A DNA stretch of 64,000 bases from Microbacterium sp. (GCF_031179285.1 NZ_JAPSHY010000003.1:124001-188000), one strand, 5' to 3'. Numbered from the stretch's first letter, positions 47,964 to 57,342 are shown. Program-made: numbers and translations. Notes: generated from the sequence alone by a model not told the origin.

Positions 47964-48704
47964 ATGTCAGACATCGTCCGCGCCGACGGCCGCGCCACCG
48001 ACCACCTCCGTGAGATCACGATCGAGCGCGGGTGGAGTGCTCATGCCGAGGGCTCAGCCCTGATCAGCTTCGGGGGAACGAAGGTGCTGTGCACGGCATC
48101 CTTCACCAATGGCGTCCCGCGCTGGCTGACCGGCAAGGGCAAGGGATGGGTCACCGCCGAGTACTCGATGCTCCCGCGGGCCACGAACAGCCGCAACGAC
48201 CGGGAGAGCGTCAAGGGCCGCATCGGCGGTCGCACGCACGAGATCTCCCGGTTGATCGGCCGGGCGCTGCGCGCCGTTGTCGACACCAAGGCGCTCGGAG
48301 AGAACACGATCGTGATCGACTGCGACGTGCTGCAGGCAGACGGGGGTACGCGGACAGCCGCCATCACCGGCGCCTATGTCGCGCTCGCGGATGCCATCGA
48401 GTGGGGACGAACGAAGAAGTTCATCGGCAAGAACAGCACTCCGCTGCTCGACTCGGTTGCGGCGGTGTCGGTCGGCATCATCGACGGCGAGCCCATGCTC
48501 GATCTGGCATATGTCGAAGACGTCCGCGCGGAGACCGACATGAACATCGTCGTGACCGGGCGCGGTCTCTTCGTCGAGGTGCAGGGAACGGCGGAGGGCG
48601 CGCCGTTCGACAAGCGCGAACTCGACGCCCTGCTCGACCTCGGCGTTGCCGGATGCGCAGCCCTCACCGAGAAGCAGCTGGCCTCGCTCGCGGCGACCTC
48701 CTGA
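47964..48704 (+). CDS. rph: ribonuclease PH
   Basis: [43 protein letters not shown]. Confidence 0.94.
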   Translation: MSDIVRADGRATDHLREITIERGWSAHAEGSALISFGGTKVLCTASFTNGVPRWLTGKGKGWVTAEYSMLPRATNSRNDRESVKGRIGGRTHEISRLIGRALRAVVDTKALGENTIVIDCDVLQADGGTRTAAITGAYVALADAIEWGRTKKFIGKNSTPLLDSVAAVSVGIIDGEPMLDLAYVEDVRAETDMNIVVTGRGLFVEVQGTAEGAPFDKRELDALLDLGVAGCAALTEKQLASLAATS

Positions 48705-49297
48705 TGCGGCTCGTCCTCGCTACGCATAATCCGCACAAGGTGGCGGAGTTCCAGCAGATCGTCGCGCAGGTGCGGCCCGACATCACCATCATCGGCTACG
48801 ACGGTCCCGAACCGGTCGAGGACGGCATCACGTTCGCGGCGAACGCCCTGCTCAAAGCTCGCGCCGCTGCGGCACACACGGGCCTCACGGCACTCGCCGA
48901 CGACTCCGGCATCTGCGTCGACGTGCTCGGCGGGTCACCCGGGGTGTTCTCGGCCTACTGGGCGGGTCAACGCAAGGACGCAACCGCGAATCTCGAGCTT
49001 CTCCTCGATCAGCTGCGTGACATCGCCGACCCGTACCGCGTAGCCCACTTCACCTCGACGATCGCGCTCGTGAGCCCCGCAGGCGTCGAGCACGTGGTCG
49101 AAGGCATCTGGCCCGGACGGCTCGCCCACCGCCCGTCCGGAAGCGGGGGCTTCGGCTACGACCCCATTTTCATCCCCGACGGCCAGCCCGAAGGTGCGGA
49201 GCGAACGGTGGGGGAGTTCACAGCCGACGAGAAACAGGCGCAGTCGCACCGGGCACGGGCCTTCGTGAATCTCGCATCGCTGCTCACGAAGCTTTAA
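48704..49297 (+). CDS. rdgB: RdgB/HAM1 family non-canonical purine NTP pyrophosphatase
   Basis: LVLATHNPHKVAEF; ALADDSGICVDVLGGSPGVFSAYWAG. Confidence 0.92.
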   Translation: MRLVLATHNPHKVAEFQQIVAQVRPDITIIGYDGPEPVEDGITFAANALLKARAAAAHTGLTALADDSGICVDVLGGSPGVFSAYWAGQRKDATANLELLLDQLRDIADPYRVAHFTSTIALVSPAGVEHVVEGIWPGRLAHRPSGSGGFGYDPIFIPDGQPEGAERTVGEFTADEKQAQSHRARAFVNLASLLTKL

Positions 49298-49329
49298 CCA
49301 CTACACTTGACGTAGGTCAGGTGTAGTGG
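49298..49329. promoter_or_regulatory. 14-bp near-perfect palindrome on the promoter of the DHFR-family gene
   Basis: CCACTACACTTGAC-GTAG-GTCAGGTGTAGTGG (one G:T); contains -35-like TTGACG. Confidence 0.75.
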
Positions 49330-49330
49330 G

Positions 49331-49336
49331 TAGCTT
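49331..49336 (+). promoter_or_regulatory. -10 TAGCTT, 18 nt from TTGACG (49307-49312), leaderless architecture
   Basis: TTGACG-N18-TAGCTT-gggacc-ATG(49343). Confidence 0.65.
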
Positions 49337-49342
49337 GGGACC

Positions 49343-49936
49343 ATGCGAGACCTGACCTACTACATCGGCGTCACTCTTGACGGCTTCATCGCGGGACCGG
49401 ACGACGAGATCGACTTCTATCGACTGACCCCGGGGTTCGAAGCGTTCCTGGGCTCGACGCTCCCTGATCTCCAGCCCAGCCACGTGCGGGCGTCGATGGG
49501 TGTCGCCGACGAACCGCTGTCTCGGTTCGACACGATCCTGATGGGGCGCAGAACGTATGAGCCGGCGTTGCAGTTCGGCATCACCGACCCGTATGCGCAC
49601 CTGCGTACTCTCGTCTTCTCCACCACATTGGACGACCCCGCAGAAGCCAACGTCGAACTCGTGCGCACCGACCCTGTCGCCCGCGTGCGCGAGCTCAAGG
49701 CGGAGGATGGCCTCGGCATCTACCTCGCCGGCGGCGCCGGGCTCGCCGGGCAGCTTCTCGACGAGATCGACCGGCTCATCGTCAAGAAGTACCCGGTGAT
49801 CGCCGGATCCGGCATCCCGATGACCCGTCACGCGTTCGCTCCGACGCAGTTCCAGCTCGAAGACGTGCACACCCTCGACAACGGCTGCGCGGTGCTCAGC
49901 TACTCGCGCCTGCGGGAGCATGCGGCCGGATCATGA
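49343..49936 (+). CDS. dihydrofolate reductase family protein (RibD C-terminal-like)
   Basis: TYYIGVTLDGFIAGPDDEIDFY; ILMGRRTYE; GIYLAGGAGLAGQLLDEIDRLIVKKYPVIAGSG. Confidence 0.85.
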   Translation: MRDLTYYIGVTLDGFIAGPDDEIDFYRLTPGFEAFLGSTLPDLQPSHVRASMGVADEPLSRFDTILMGRRTYEPALQFGITDPYAHLRTLVFSTTLDDPAEANVELVRTDPVARVRELKAEDGLGIYLAGGAGLAGQLLDEIDRLIVKKYPVIAGSGIPMTRHAFAPTQFQLEDVHTLDNGCAVLSYSRLREHAAGS

Positions 49937-50006
49937 CGCGCGCCTACTGAGAATCGTTACCCTTCCCGACTAGGCCGATGCCGCCGTCGGCTCCGTTCGG
50001 CCGGTC

Positions 50007-50012
50007 TAGCCT
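50007..50012 (+). promoter_or_regulatory. putative -10 TAGCCT, leaderless architecture
   Basis: TAGCCT-ggagac-ATG(50019). Confidence 0.55.
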
Positions 50013-50018
50013 GGAGAC

Positions 50019-50939
50019 ATGCACGATCACGCTCCCGCCGCCGGCGGCATCCGCTCGGCGAGCAGCCGGCGTCTGCTGGCGATCTCGCTGAGCCTGACCG
50101 CATCGGTGATGATCGTGCAGATCGTCGGCGCGGTGCTCACCGGATCGCTCGCCCTCCTCGCGGATGCCGCGCACATGTTCACCGACGCCTCGGCGCTCGT
50201 GATCGCCCTCATCGCGAGCGCGGTGGCCGCCCGCCCGGCCGACGACCGCCGCACGTTCGGGTACCAGCGGGCCGAGGTCTTCGGCGCGCTCATCAACGCG
50301 ATCATCCTCATCCTGCTGGCCGGATGGGTGGCGATCGAGGGTGTCGGGCGTCTGCTCGATCCGAGCGGCGTGGAGGTCACCGGAACCCTGATGCTGGTCG
50401 TCGCGGCGGGTGGCCTGCTGGCGAACGCGGTGTCGATGTGGCTGCTCAGCAGAGCGCAGAAGACCAGCATCAACGTGCGCGGCGCCTACCTCGAGGTGAT
50501 GGGCGACCTCATCGGATCGGTCGCGGTGATCATCGCGGCCGTCGTGATCATGACGACCGGGTGGATGCCGGCGGATGCCATCGCCTCACTGCTGATCGCG
50601 GCGATGATCGTCCCCCGGGCGATCGCGCTGCTGCGCGAGGTGTTCTCGGTGCTCGCAGAGTCCGCACCGCAGGGGACGGCGGTGAGCGACATCCGCAGCC
50701 ATCTGCTGGACTACGACGGCGTGGTCGGCGTGCACGACGTCCACGTCTGGCAGCTCACCCGCGGTGCCCCGGTCTTCACCGCGCACGTCCTCGTGGCACC
50801 CACGTTGCTGGCCGACGGCGGCTCCGGCAGGCTCCTCGCGAATCTCCAGGCATGTCTCGCAGATCATTTCGATGTGGAGCACTCGACCTTCCAGATCGAA
50901 CCGGTCGAACAATCCGACTGCGAGCCGCGTCACGCCTGA
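50019..50939 (+). CDS. cation diffusion facilitator family transporter
   Basis: SLALLADAAHMFTDASALVIALIAS; FGYQRAEVFGALINA. Confidence 0.9.
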   Translation: MHDHAPAAGGIRSASSRRLLAISLSLTASVMIVQIVGAVLTGSLALLADAAHMFTDASALVIALIASAVAARPADDRRTFGYQRAEVFGALINAIILILLAGWVAIEGVGRLLDPSGVEVTGTLMLVVAAGGLLANAVSMWLLSRAQKTSINVRGAYLEVMGDLIGSVAVIIAAVVIMTTGWMPADAIASLLIAAMIVPRAIALLREVFSVLAESAPQGTAVSDIRSHLLDYDGVVGVHDVHVWQLTRGAPVFTAHVLVAPTLLADGGSGRLLANLQACLADHFDVEHSTFQIEPVEQSDCEPRHA

Positions 50940-50948
50940 GCGTCGGCT

Positions 50949-53336
50949 TCAGGGTTCACGGACGATCTCGGCCGGGCTCTTGTCGGTGCGGAGTCCCCGC
51001 CAGCGGGCGTGCCGGAGGATCCCGTCCGGAGTCCAGTTCGCGAACTCGACCTCGCCGACGAGCTCGGGACGCACCCAGAGCGCATCCGCGGCGTCCGGCC
51101 GGGGGACGCCGGTCAGGTGGGCGCGGTCGGTGCGCAGGGGCTGCAGGCGCTCGTCGAGGTCCTTCAGCATCCGCTCGGTGAATCCGCTGCCGACCCGGCC
51201 GATGTATCGGATGCCATCGTCATCGGGGACGCCGAGCAGGAGCGAACCGATGCGTCCGGCGCGATCACCCTTTCCTGGGCGGATCCCGCCGATGACGACC
51301 TCCTGAGTGCGGGTGTGCTTGAGCTTCAACCAGGCGGGGGAGCGAAGGCCGGGGCGGTAGGCCGAGGCCGGGTCTTTGACGACGATCCCCTCGAGGCCGA
51401 AGGCCGCGCTCGTCTCGAGAGCGGCATCCACATCGTCGAAGACCGGAGGGACGGCCACCGGCGCGTCCAGATCACGGGCCATCTCCTCCAGCAGCTCCCG
51501 ACGGTCCCGGAGCGGCAGGGATGTGAGGTCGTGCCCCTCGAGGCTCAGCAGATCGAACAACTGGTAGACCACCGGAGTGCGGACGACTTCGCGCTCGATC
51601 TCTCGCGCCGACGCGAGATGCATCCGGCTCTGCAACCGGGAGAAGCTCGGACGGCCGGAGGCATCGAACGCGACGATCTCGCCGTCGACGACCGCCTCTG
51701 CCACCGCGAACCCCGGGGCGCCGTCGGCGGTGAGCTCGGGATATCGTGCGGTGATGTCGTTGCCGGAGCGGGCGTGGAGCGTCATCCGCCCGTCGCGCCA
51801 GGTGCCGACCGCCCGGATGCCGTCCCACTTGATCTCAGCCCAGCCGGGCGAGCTGAGCCGCCGCGCGACCGGTGCGGTGCCGTTCTCGGCGAGCATCGGC
51901 CGGATCGCTCCCGCGCTCGGTGCTGCGGGCGCGGCGCGGGGGCGTTCAGTGCGGTGGTGCGCGGCGTCGTCCTTCATCCGGTGCAGCAGCCATGAGGACT
52001 TCTCGCCTTCGCCGCCGGTGCGGATGAGGGCGAGGCGAGCAGCGCCCAGCGGTCCGCCGGGGCGGCCGGTGAACGTGCCGATGACCTCGTCGTCGCGCCA
52101 CTTCTCGAGCTCGACGGTCCCGGTGTCCCACACCGTCATGTCTCCCGCGCCGTACTCGCCGGCAGGGATGGTGCCTGCGAACGTGAGGTACTCCATCGGA
52201 TGCGGCTCGGTCATGACGGCCAGATGGTTGCGGTCTGCCGTCTCCGGCACGCCTTTCGGCACCGCCCAGCTGACCAGCACCCCTCGGTCCTCGATCCTCA
52301 GGTCGTAGTGGAGCCGGCGCGCGTGATGCTCCTGGATCACGAACTTCCGCGACATCCCGTAGTTGGCCGCCGCCACGCGTTCCGGCATGGGCTCCGGCGT
52401 CTTCGCGGCATCACGCTTGGCGAGGTAGGAACCGAGCGCATCGTCGCCGGTTCCGAGGACACCGGTGAGCGGGTCGATCCCCGCCCGCATGCGCTCGAGC
52501 ACCTCATCGAACTCGAGGTGACGCAGGTCGGGCGACTCCAGTTCCTCCCAGGTGCGGGGGGCGGCGACCCAGGGGCGGGCACGTCCGCGGAGCGAGTACG
52601 GCGAGATCGTCGTCTTCTTGCCGTTGTTCTGACTCCAGTCGAGGAACACCTTGCCGCCGCGGGCGGCCTTCGCCATCGTGCTGGTGGCGAGGTCCGGGTG
52701 GTCGTTCTCGATGAGGCGGGCCAGCTCCTTCACGACGGCCGAGATCTCGGCACTGGTCTGCGTTCCCGGGAGCGCGGCATACAGATGGATGCCCTTGCTG
52801 CCGCTGGTCACCGGAACCGGCTCGAGCCCGATGCCGGCGAGGATGCCGCGCGCGATGCCCGCAACCTCCGCGCACTGGGCGAGGTCGGCCCCGGGCCCGG
52901 GGTCGAGGTCGAGGACGAGGCGGTCGGGGTTGGCGGGGAGGCCGTCCCTGCCGAAGCGCCACTGCGGCACGTGGAGTTCGATGGCCGCCACCTGCGCTAG
53001 CCACACCAGCGTCGGCACGTCCGCGACGAGCGGGTAGTCCTTGGGACCGTCGGAATGCTGGATCGGGCGCCGAGGAATCCAGTCCGGAGCTCCCGGTTCC
53101 AGCTGCTTGGTGAAGAAGGCGTCGGCGGGGTCATCCGCCGTGCCGAGGCCGTCGACCCAGCGCTTGCGCGTCACCGGACGTCCGGCGAGCAGAGGGAGCA
53201 GCAGCGGCGCGATGGCCGTGTAGTAGGCGATGATCTCGCCCTTGGTCGTGCCGGTCTCGGGGTAGACGACCTTCTCGAGGTTCGTCACGCGCAACCGGCG
53301 TCCCTCAACCTGCACGATCTGACCGTCCGCCGCCAT
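50949..53336 (-). CDS. ligD: ATP-dependent DNA ligase LigD (polymerase - 3'-phosphoesterase - ligase)
   Basis: N-terminal Pol domain (LTNLEKVVYPETGTTKGEIIAYY-like, LVLDLDPG), central PE domain (FVIQEHHARRLHYDLR), C-terminal ligase (AEIKWDGIRAVG). Confidence 0.93.
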   Translation of the reverse strand: MAADGQIVQVEGRRLRVTNLEKVVYPETGTTKGEIIAYYTAIAPLLLPLLAGRPVTRKRWVDGLGTADDPADAFFTKQLEPGAPDWIPRRPIQHSDGPKDYPLVADVPTLVWLAQVAAIELHVPQWRFGRDGLPANPDRLVLDLDPGPGADLAQCAEVAGIARGILAGIGLEPVPVTSGSKGIHLYAALPGTQTSAEISAVVKELARLIENDHPDLATSTMAKAARGGKVFLDWSQNNGKKTTISPYSLRGRARPWVAAPRTWEELESPDLRHLEFDEVLERMRAGIDPLTGVLGTGDDALGSYLAKRDAAKTPEPMPERVAAANYGMSRKFVIQEHHARRLHYDLRIEDRGVLVSWAVPKGVPETADRNHLAVMTEPHPMEYLTFAGTIPAGEYGAGDMTVWDTGTVELEKWRDDEVIGTFTGRPGGPLGAARLALIRTGGEGEKSSWLLHRMKDDAAHHRTERPRAAPAAPSAGAIRPMLAENGTAPVARRLSSPGWAEIKWDGIRAVGTWRDGRMTLHARSGNDITARYPELTADGAPGFAVAEAVVDGEIVAFDASGRPSFSRLQSRMHLASAREIEREVVRTPVVYQLFDLLSLEGHDLTSLPLRDRRELLEEMARDLDAPVAVPPVFDDVDAALETSAAFGLEGIVVKDPASAYRPGLRSPAWLKLKHTRTQEVVIGGIRPGKGDRAGRIGSLLLGVPDDDGIRYIGRVGSGFTERMLKDLDERLQPLRTDRAHLTGVPRPDAADALWVRPELVGEVEFANWTPDGILRHARWRGLRTDKSPAEIVREP

Positions 53337-53342
53337 GAGGTC

Positions 53343-53348
53343 AGGTTA
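53343..53348 (-). promoter_or_regulatory. putative -10 TAACCT, leaderless architecture for ligD
   Basis: TAACCT-gacctc-ATG on - strand. Confidence 0.5.
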
Positions 53349-53349
53349 T

Positions 53350-53360
53350 GGCACGGTGCC
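53350..53360. promoter_or_regulatory. inverted repeat GGCAC-G-GTGCC in the ligD/ku divergent promoter
   Basis: Perfect 5-bp arms, 1-nt centre, directly upstream of the ligD -10. Confidence 0.45.
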
Positions 53361-53390
53361 ACGTCAAGGGGCTGGCCGTGGCCGGTGTGG

Positions 53391-53408
53391 CTGGTGTCTA
53401 CTGGTGTC
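53391..53408 (+). repeat. two CTGGTGTC direct repeats with 10-bp period abutting the ku start codon
   Basis: CTGGTGTC-TA-CTGGTGTC-ATG. Confidence 0.6.
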
Positions 53409-54317
53409 ATGAGGACCATCTGGAAAGGTGCGCTGACATTCGGGCTCGTGAACGTCCCGGTGAAGGTGTACTCCGCGACCGAAGATCACGACGTGCCGCT
53501 GCACCAGGTGCACGAGAAGGACGGCGGACGCATCCGCTACCAGCGCACCTGCGAGGTGTGCGGTGAGACGGTGGCGTACGCCGACATCGATCGCGCCTAC
53601 GTCGACGATGCGCAGACGGTCGTGCTGACCAAGGAGGACCTCGCCTCGCTCCCTGCCGAGAAGAGCCGCGAGATCGATGTGGTCGAGTTCGTGCCCACCG
53701 AGCAGGTCGATCTGCTGACCCTCGACAAGGCCTACTACCTGGAGCCTGACTCGAAATCGCCCAAGGCCTACGTGCTGCTGCGCAAGACCCTCGAGCAGAC
53801 CGACCGCACCGCGATCGTGCGTTTCACGCTGCGGCAGAAGACGCGGCTGGCGGCACTGCGCGTGCGCGGCGACGTCCTGGTGCTGCAGACACTGCTCTGG
53901 GCGGACGAGGTCCGCGAGGCGGCGTTCCCCGCCCTCGACGAGGACGTGCGGATCTCGAAGAAGGAGCTCGAGATGTCGGCGTCACTCGTCGACAGCTACT
54001 CGAGTGACTTCGATCCGGATGCGTTCGTCGACGAGTATCAGAAGGAGCTCCGCACCCTCATCGACGCCAAGATCGAGGCGGGAGAGGGCTTCGACGTCAG
54101 CACGACGTTCGGCGACGAGGACGAGGATGCCAAGGGTGGCGAGGTCATCGACCTGATGGAGGCGCTGCGCGCGAGCGTGGCCCGATCCAAGGAGCAGAAG
54201 GGCTCGGCGAAGAAGAAGGATGCCGACGCGTCGAAGGACGCGGCGTCTTCGAAGGAGACCAAATCGACCAAGGCGAAGACGTCGAAGCCGGCTGCGAAGA
54301 AGAAGGCGGCCAGCTAG
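53409..54317 (+). CDS. ku: non-homologous end joining protein Ku
   Basis: MRTIWKGALTFGLVNVPVKVYSATEDHDVPLHQVHEKDGGRIRYQRTCEVCG; Lys-rich C-terminal tail. Confidence 0.95.
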   Translation: MRTIWKGALTFGLVNVPVKVYSATEDHDVPLHQVHEKDGGRIRYQRTCEVCGETVAYADIDRAYVDDAQTVVLTKEDLASLPAEKSREIDVVEFVPTEQVDLLTLDKAYYLEPDSKSPKAYVLLRKTLEQTDRTAIVRFTLRQKTRLAALRVRGDVLVLQTLLWADEVREAAFPALDEDVRISKKELEMSASLVDSYSSDFDPDAFVDEYQKELRTLIDAKIEAGEGFDVSTTFGDEDEDAKGGEVIDLMEALRASVARSKEQKGSAKKKDADASKDAASSKETKSTKAKTSKPAAKKKAAS

Positions 54318-54374
54318 CCGCTGCGGGCCGCGGATCCGGCGTTCAGTCAGACCCGCTGCCGCGCAGGGCCGGTG

Positions 54375-55148
54375 TCAGTGCTTGCCGTCGCCGTCGAGGT
54401 CGGGAGCCCGCTCGAAGACCTCGGGCTCGAGGGCGAGCTCCTGCGCCTCCACGGCATCGGTGACGATGTCTTCGCCCGCCGCCGCAGCCTTCTTGGCCTT
54501 GTACCGTTCACGGAAGTAGTGCCAGATGGTGACCAGCGCGGTGCCACCGACGGCGGCGAGCAGGATGACGTCGATGTACTCCTCTACGAACGCGGCCAGG
54601 AACGGGATGAAGCCGATCACGTACCCGAACATGGTCAGCCCGAAGCCCCAGAGCACGGCGCCGATGAGGTTGTAGAGGGTGTACTTGCCCTTGTGCATGT
54701 GGCCGACGCCGGCGGCGACCGGGGCGAAGGTGCGCACGATCGGCACGAAGCGGGCGAGGATGATCGTGAGACCGCCGAAGCGCTCGAAGAACGCATTGGT
54801 GCGTTCGACGTTCTTCACGCTGAACAGCCCGGATTCCTTGCGCTCGAAGACCGCAGGGCCGCCCTTGTGGCCGATGAGATAGCCGACTTCGCCGCCGACG
54901 AATGCCGAGAGCCCGATGAGCAGTGCGACCAGCCACACGTTGATGCCGAACACGCCTCCCGGCGCATAGTCCTGCGGGTGCGAGAGGAGCCCTGCGATGA
55001 CCAGCAGCGTGTCGCCCGGCAGCAGGAAGCCGATGAGCAGTCCGGTCTCGGCGAAGACGATGAAGCACACCACCACGAGAGCCCAGGGGCCGGCGGCGCC
55101 GATGATCGTGGCGGGGTCGAGCCAGGGGATGAGGGCAGCGTGATGCAT
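54375..55148 (-). CDS. DedA family membrane protein
   Basis: FAETGLLIGFLLPGDTLLVIAG; FVPIVRTFAPVAAGVGHM. Confidence 0.9.
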   Translation of the reverse strand: MHHAALIPWLDPATIIGAAGPWALVVVCFIVFAETGLLIGFLLPGDTLLVIAGLLSHPQDYAPGGVFGINVWLVALLIGLSAFVGGEVGYLIGHKGGPAVFERKESGLFSVKNVERTNAFFERFGGLTIILARFVPIVRTFAPVAAGVGHMHKGKYTLYNLIGAVLWGFGLTMFGYVIGFIPFLAAFVEEYIDVILLAAVGGTALVTIWHYFRERYKAKKAAAAGEDIVTDAVEAQELALEPEVFERAPDLDGDGKH

Positions 55149-55226
55149 GGGGTCCCGTCGTAGGAGGCGGTCGGCGGCTGGCTCAGTATAGCCGTGGTCA
55201 CGGCGGGGATCCTGGGTTGGCGGCGG

Positions 55227-55245
55227 TGCTTCAGCGGCGCTTCAG
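55227..55245 (+). promoter_or_regulatory. direct repeat operator TGCTTCAGCGGCGCTTCAG (11-bp period), RR gene copy
   Basis: GCTTCAG at 55228-55234 and 55239-55245; matches 57301-57319 at 18/19 positions. Confidence 0.75.
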
Positions 55246-55267
55246 GTGGGCGGACCAGACTGGGAGG

Positions 55268-55945
55268 ATGCGGATTCTCCTGGTGGACGACGAGGTGCGT
55301 CTCGCCGACGGCATCTGCCGCGGTCTCGAGGTCGAGGGCATGACCGTCGACGTCGTGCACACCGGGACGGACGGGCTGCGGATGGCGGGGGAGCGCGACT
55401 ACGACGCGATCGTGCTCGATGTGATGATGCCCGGAATGAGCGGGTACCGCGTCTGCCGGGAGTTGCGGGCGCAGGACGACTGGACGCCGGTGCTCTTCCT
55501 GACGGCGAAGGACGGCGAGTGGGACGAGGTGGAGGGCCTCGACACCGGCGGTGACGACTGGCTGACGAAGCCCTTCTCCTACCCCGTCCTCGTCGCGCGC
55601 ATCCGCGCGCTCGTGCGGCGCGGCGCGCGGGAGCGCCCGGCCGTGCTCGAGGCGGGCGACCTGCGGCTCGACCCCGCCGCCCGCCAGGTGTTCCGCGGCG
55701 AGACCGAGATCTCGCTCACGGCGCGAGAGCTCTCGGTACTTGATTTCCTGATGCGCCGTCGCGGCGAGGTCGTCACCAAGCGCGAGGTGATCGCGAACGT
55801 GTGGGGCGACGACTTCGACGCCGACCCGAACATCGTCGAGGTGTACGTCGGGCACCTGCGCGCGAAGCTCGATCGTCCGTTCGGCCGCAGAGCGATCGAC
55901 ACCGTGCGCGGTGCGGGGTACCGGCTGGCGGCCGACGGTGGCTGA
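55268..55945 (+). CDS. OmpR/PhoP-type response regulator
   Basis: ILLVDDEVRLADGICRGLE; VLDVMMPGMSGYRVCREL; C-terminal winged helix NIVEVYVGHLRAKLD. Confidence 0.92.
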   Translation: MRILLVDDEVRLADGICRGLEVEGMTVDVVHTGTDGLRMAGERDYDAIVLDVMMPGMSGYRVCRELRAQDDWTPVLFLTAKDGEWDEVEGLDTGGDDWLTKPFSYPVLVARIRALVRRGARERPAVLEAGDLRLDPAARQVFRGETEISLTARELSVLDFLMRRRGEVVTKREVIANVWGDDFDADPNIVEVYVGHLRAKLDRPFGRRAIDTVRGAGYRLAADGG

Positions 55946-57266
55946 CGGCGCGGCGGCCCGGCGCGGCACCGGCCGGACGCGCTCGATCCGTACCCGAGTC
56001 ACGTTCGGGGCGGCGCTCGTCGTCGCGGTCGCGCTCATCGCCGGATCCGTCGCCGGGGTTCTGCTCCTGTCTCAATCTCTCACCGACGGCGTCTCCGCGT
56101 CGCTCGAGAACGATCTCGACACCATCGGCGACCGTCTGGACGAGCGGCGATTCGACATCGAGACCATCGGAGACGAGGTGCTCGTCCGGCATCGGGGGCG
56201 GGAGGGGGTGAGCGTCAACGACGAGGACGCGACGGCGCTGCCGGAGATCGGCGAGGACCGCGTCGAGCGGATCGTGATCGACGGGGACGCGTTTCTGGCG
56301 GCATCCGAGACCACCGAGGCGGGAGTCGTCACGGTCGCGCGTCAGCTGGAGCAGGTGGAGGAGGCGGTCTCGACGGCCGCCGGCCTGCTGGCCGTCGCCG
56401 TACCGCTGGCGATCGCCATGATCGGCCTCGTCGTCTGGGTGGTGGCCAAGCGAGCACTCGAACCCGTGGAACGACTGCGACGCCAGGTCGACGAGATCGA
56501 CGCCTCGGGGCTCGATCGCCGGCTCGACGGCGGCGGAGCGGGCGACGAACTCGACAGGCTCGCCGGCACGATGAACCGGATGCTCGACCGTATCGAGCAC
56601 TCGCAGCGGACGCAGCGGCGGTTCGTCAGCGATGCGTCCCACGAGCTGCGTTCACCGCTGGCGACCATCCGCCAGCATGCGGAGCTCGCCGCCGCCCACC
56701 CCGAGACGACGTCGACCGAGGCGCTCACCGAGGTGGTGCTGCAGGAGGGGGCGCGGATGCAGGAGCTCGTCGAGGGTCTGCTGCTGCTCGCGCGCCTCGA
56801 CGAGCACGGAGGTCTCGGGGCCGCGGCACCGGTCGACGTGGACGACCTCGCTCTCGCGGAGGTGCGCCGGCTGCGCAGGCTCGGTGTGCGCGTCGATGCC
56901 GGCGGGATCTCGTCGGGACGGGTGAGGGGCAACGAGGTGCTGCTCGCGCGGGCGCTTCGCAATCTCGCCGACAACGCGGCCCGCCATGCCGGCTCGACGG
57001 TCGCGCTGCGCGTTCGCACCGACGAGTCCCGGGTCGTCGTCGAGGTCGAGGATGACGGCGGGGGCATCGATCCGGCAGAGCGCGAGCGCGTCTTCGAGCG
57101 GTTCTCCCGACTCGATGACGGCCGGGCGCGGGATGAGGGCGGCAGCGGGCTGGGCCTTGCGATCGTGCGGGAGGTCGCTCTCGCGCACGGCGGGTCGGTG
57201 ACGGTGGACGCCGGCGCGTCGGGCGGGGCGAGGTTCATCCTCACGCTGCCGACCCTCGCCGAATGA
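55938..57266 (+). CDS. sensor histidine kinase (HAMP-HisKA-HATPase)
   Basis: H-box RRFVSDASHELRSPLATIRQHAEL, DNAARHAGS, ERFSRLDDGRARDEGGSGLGLAIV. Confidence 0.92.
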   Translation: MADGAAARRGTGRTRSIRTRVTFGAALVVAVALIAGSVAGVLLLSQSLTDGVSASLENDLDTIGDRLDERRFDIETIGDEVLVRHRGREGVSVNDEDATALPEIGEDRVERIVIDGDAFLAASETTEAGVVTVARQLEQVEEAVSTAAGLLAVAVPLAIAMIGLVVWVVAKRALEPVERLRRQVDEIDASGLDRRLDGGGAGDELDRLAGTMNRMLDRIEHSQRTQRRFVSDASHELRSPLATIRQHAELAAAHPETTSTEALTEVVLQEGARMQELVEGLLLLARLDEHGGLGAAAPVDVDDLALAEVRRLRRLGVRVDAGGISSGRVRGNEVLLARALRNLADNAARHAGSTVALRVRTDESRVVVEVEDDGGGIDPAERERVFERFSRLDDGRARDEGGSGLGLAIVREVALAHGGSVTVDAGASGGARFILTLPTLAE

Positions 57267-57300
57267 CGGCTTGCCGTCGTTCCTGAAGACCGCGTCAGGA

Positions 57301-57319
57301 TGCTTCAGCGGGGCTTCAG
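57301..57319 (+). promoter_or_regulatory. direct repeat operator TGCTTCAGCGGGGCTTCAG (11-bp period), PepSY-like gene copy
   Basis: GCTTCAG at 57302-57308 and 57313-57319; 23 nt before ATG. Confidence 0.75.
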
Positions 57320-57342
57320 TACCCGCGCGCGAAGCTGGATGC

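Noticed and set aside
54180-54317. Lys-rich C-terminal tail of Ku as novel
   Set aside because: Basic C-terminal extensions are a known feature of many bacterial Ku proteins.
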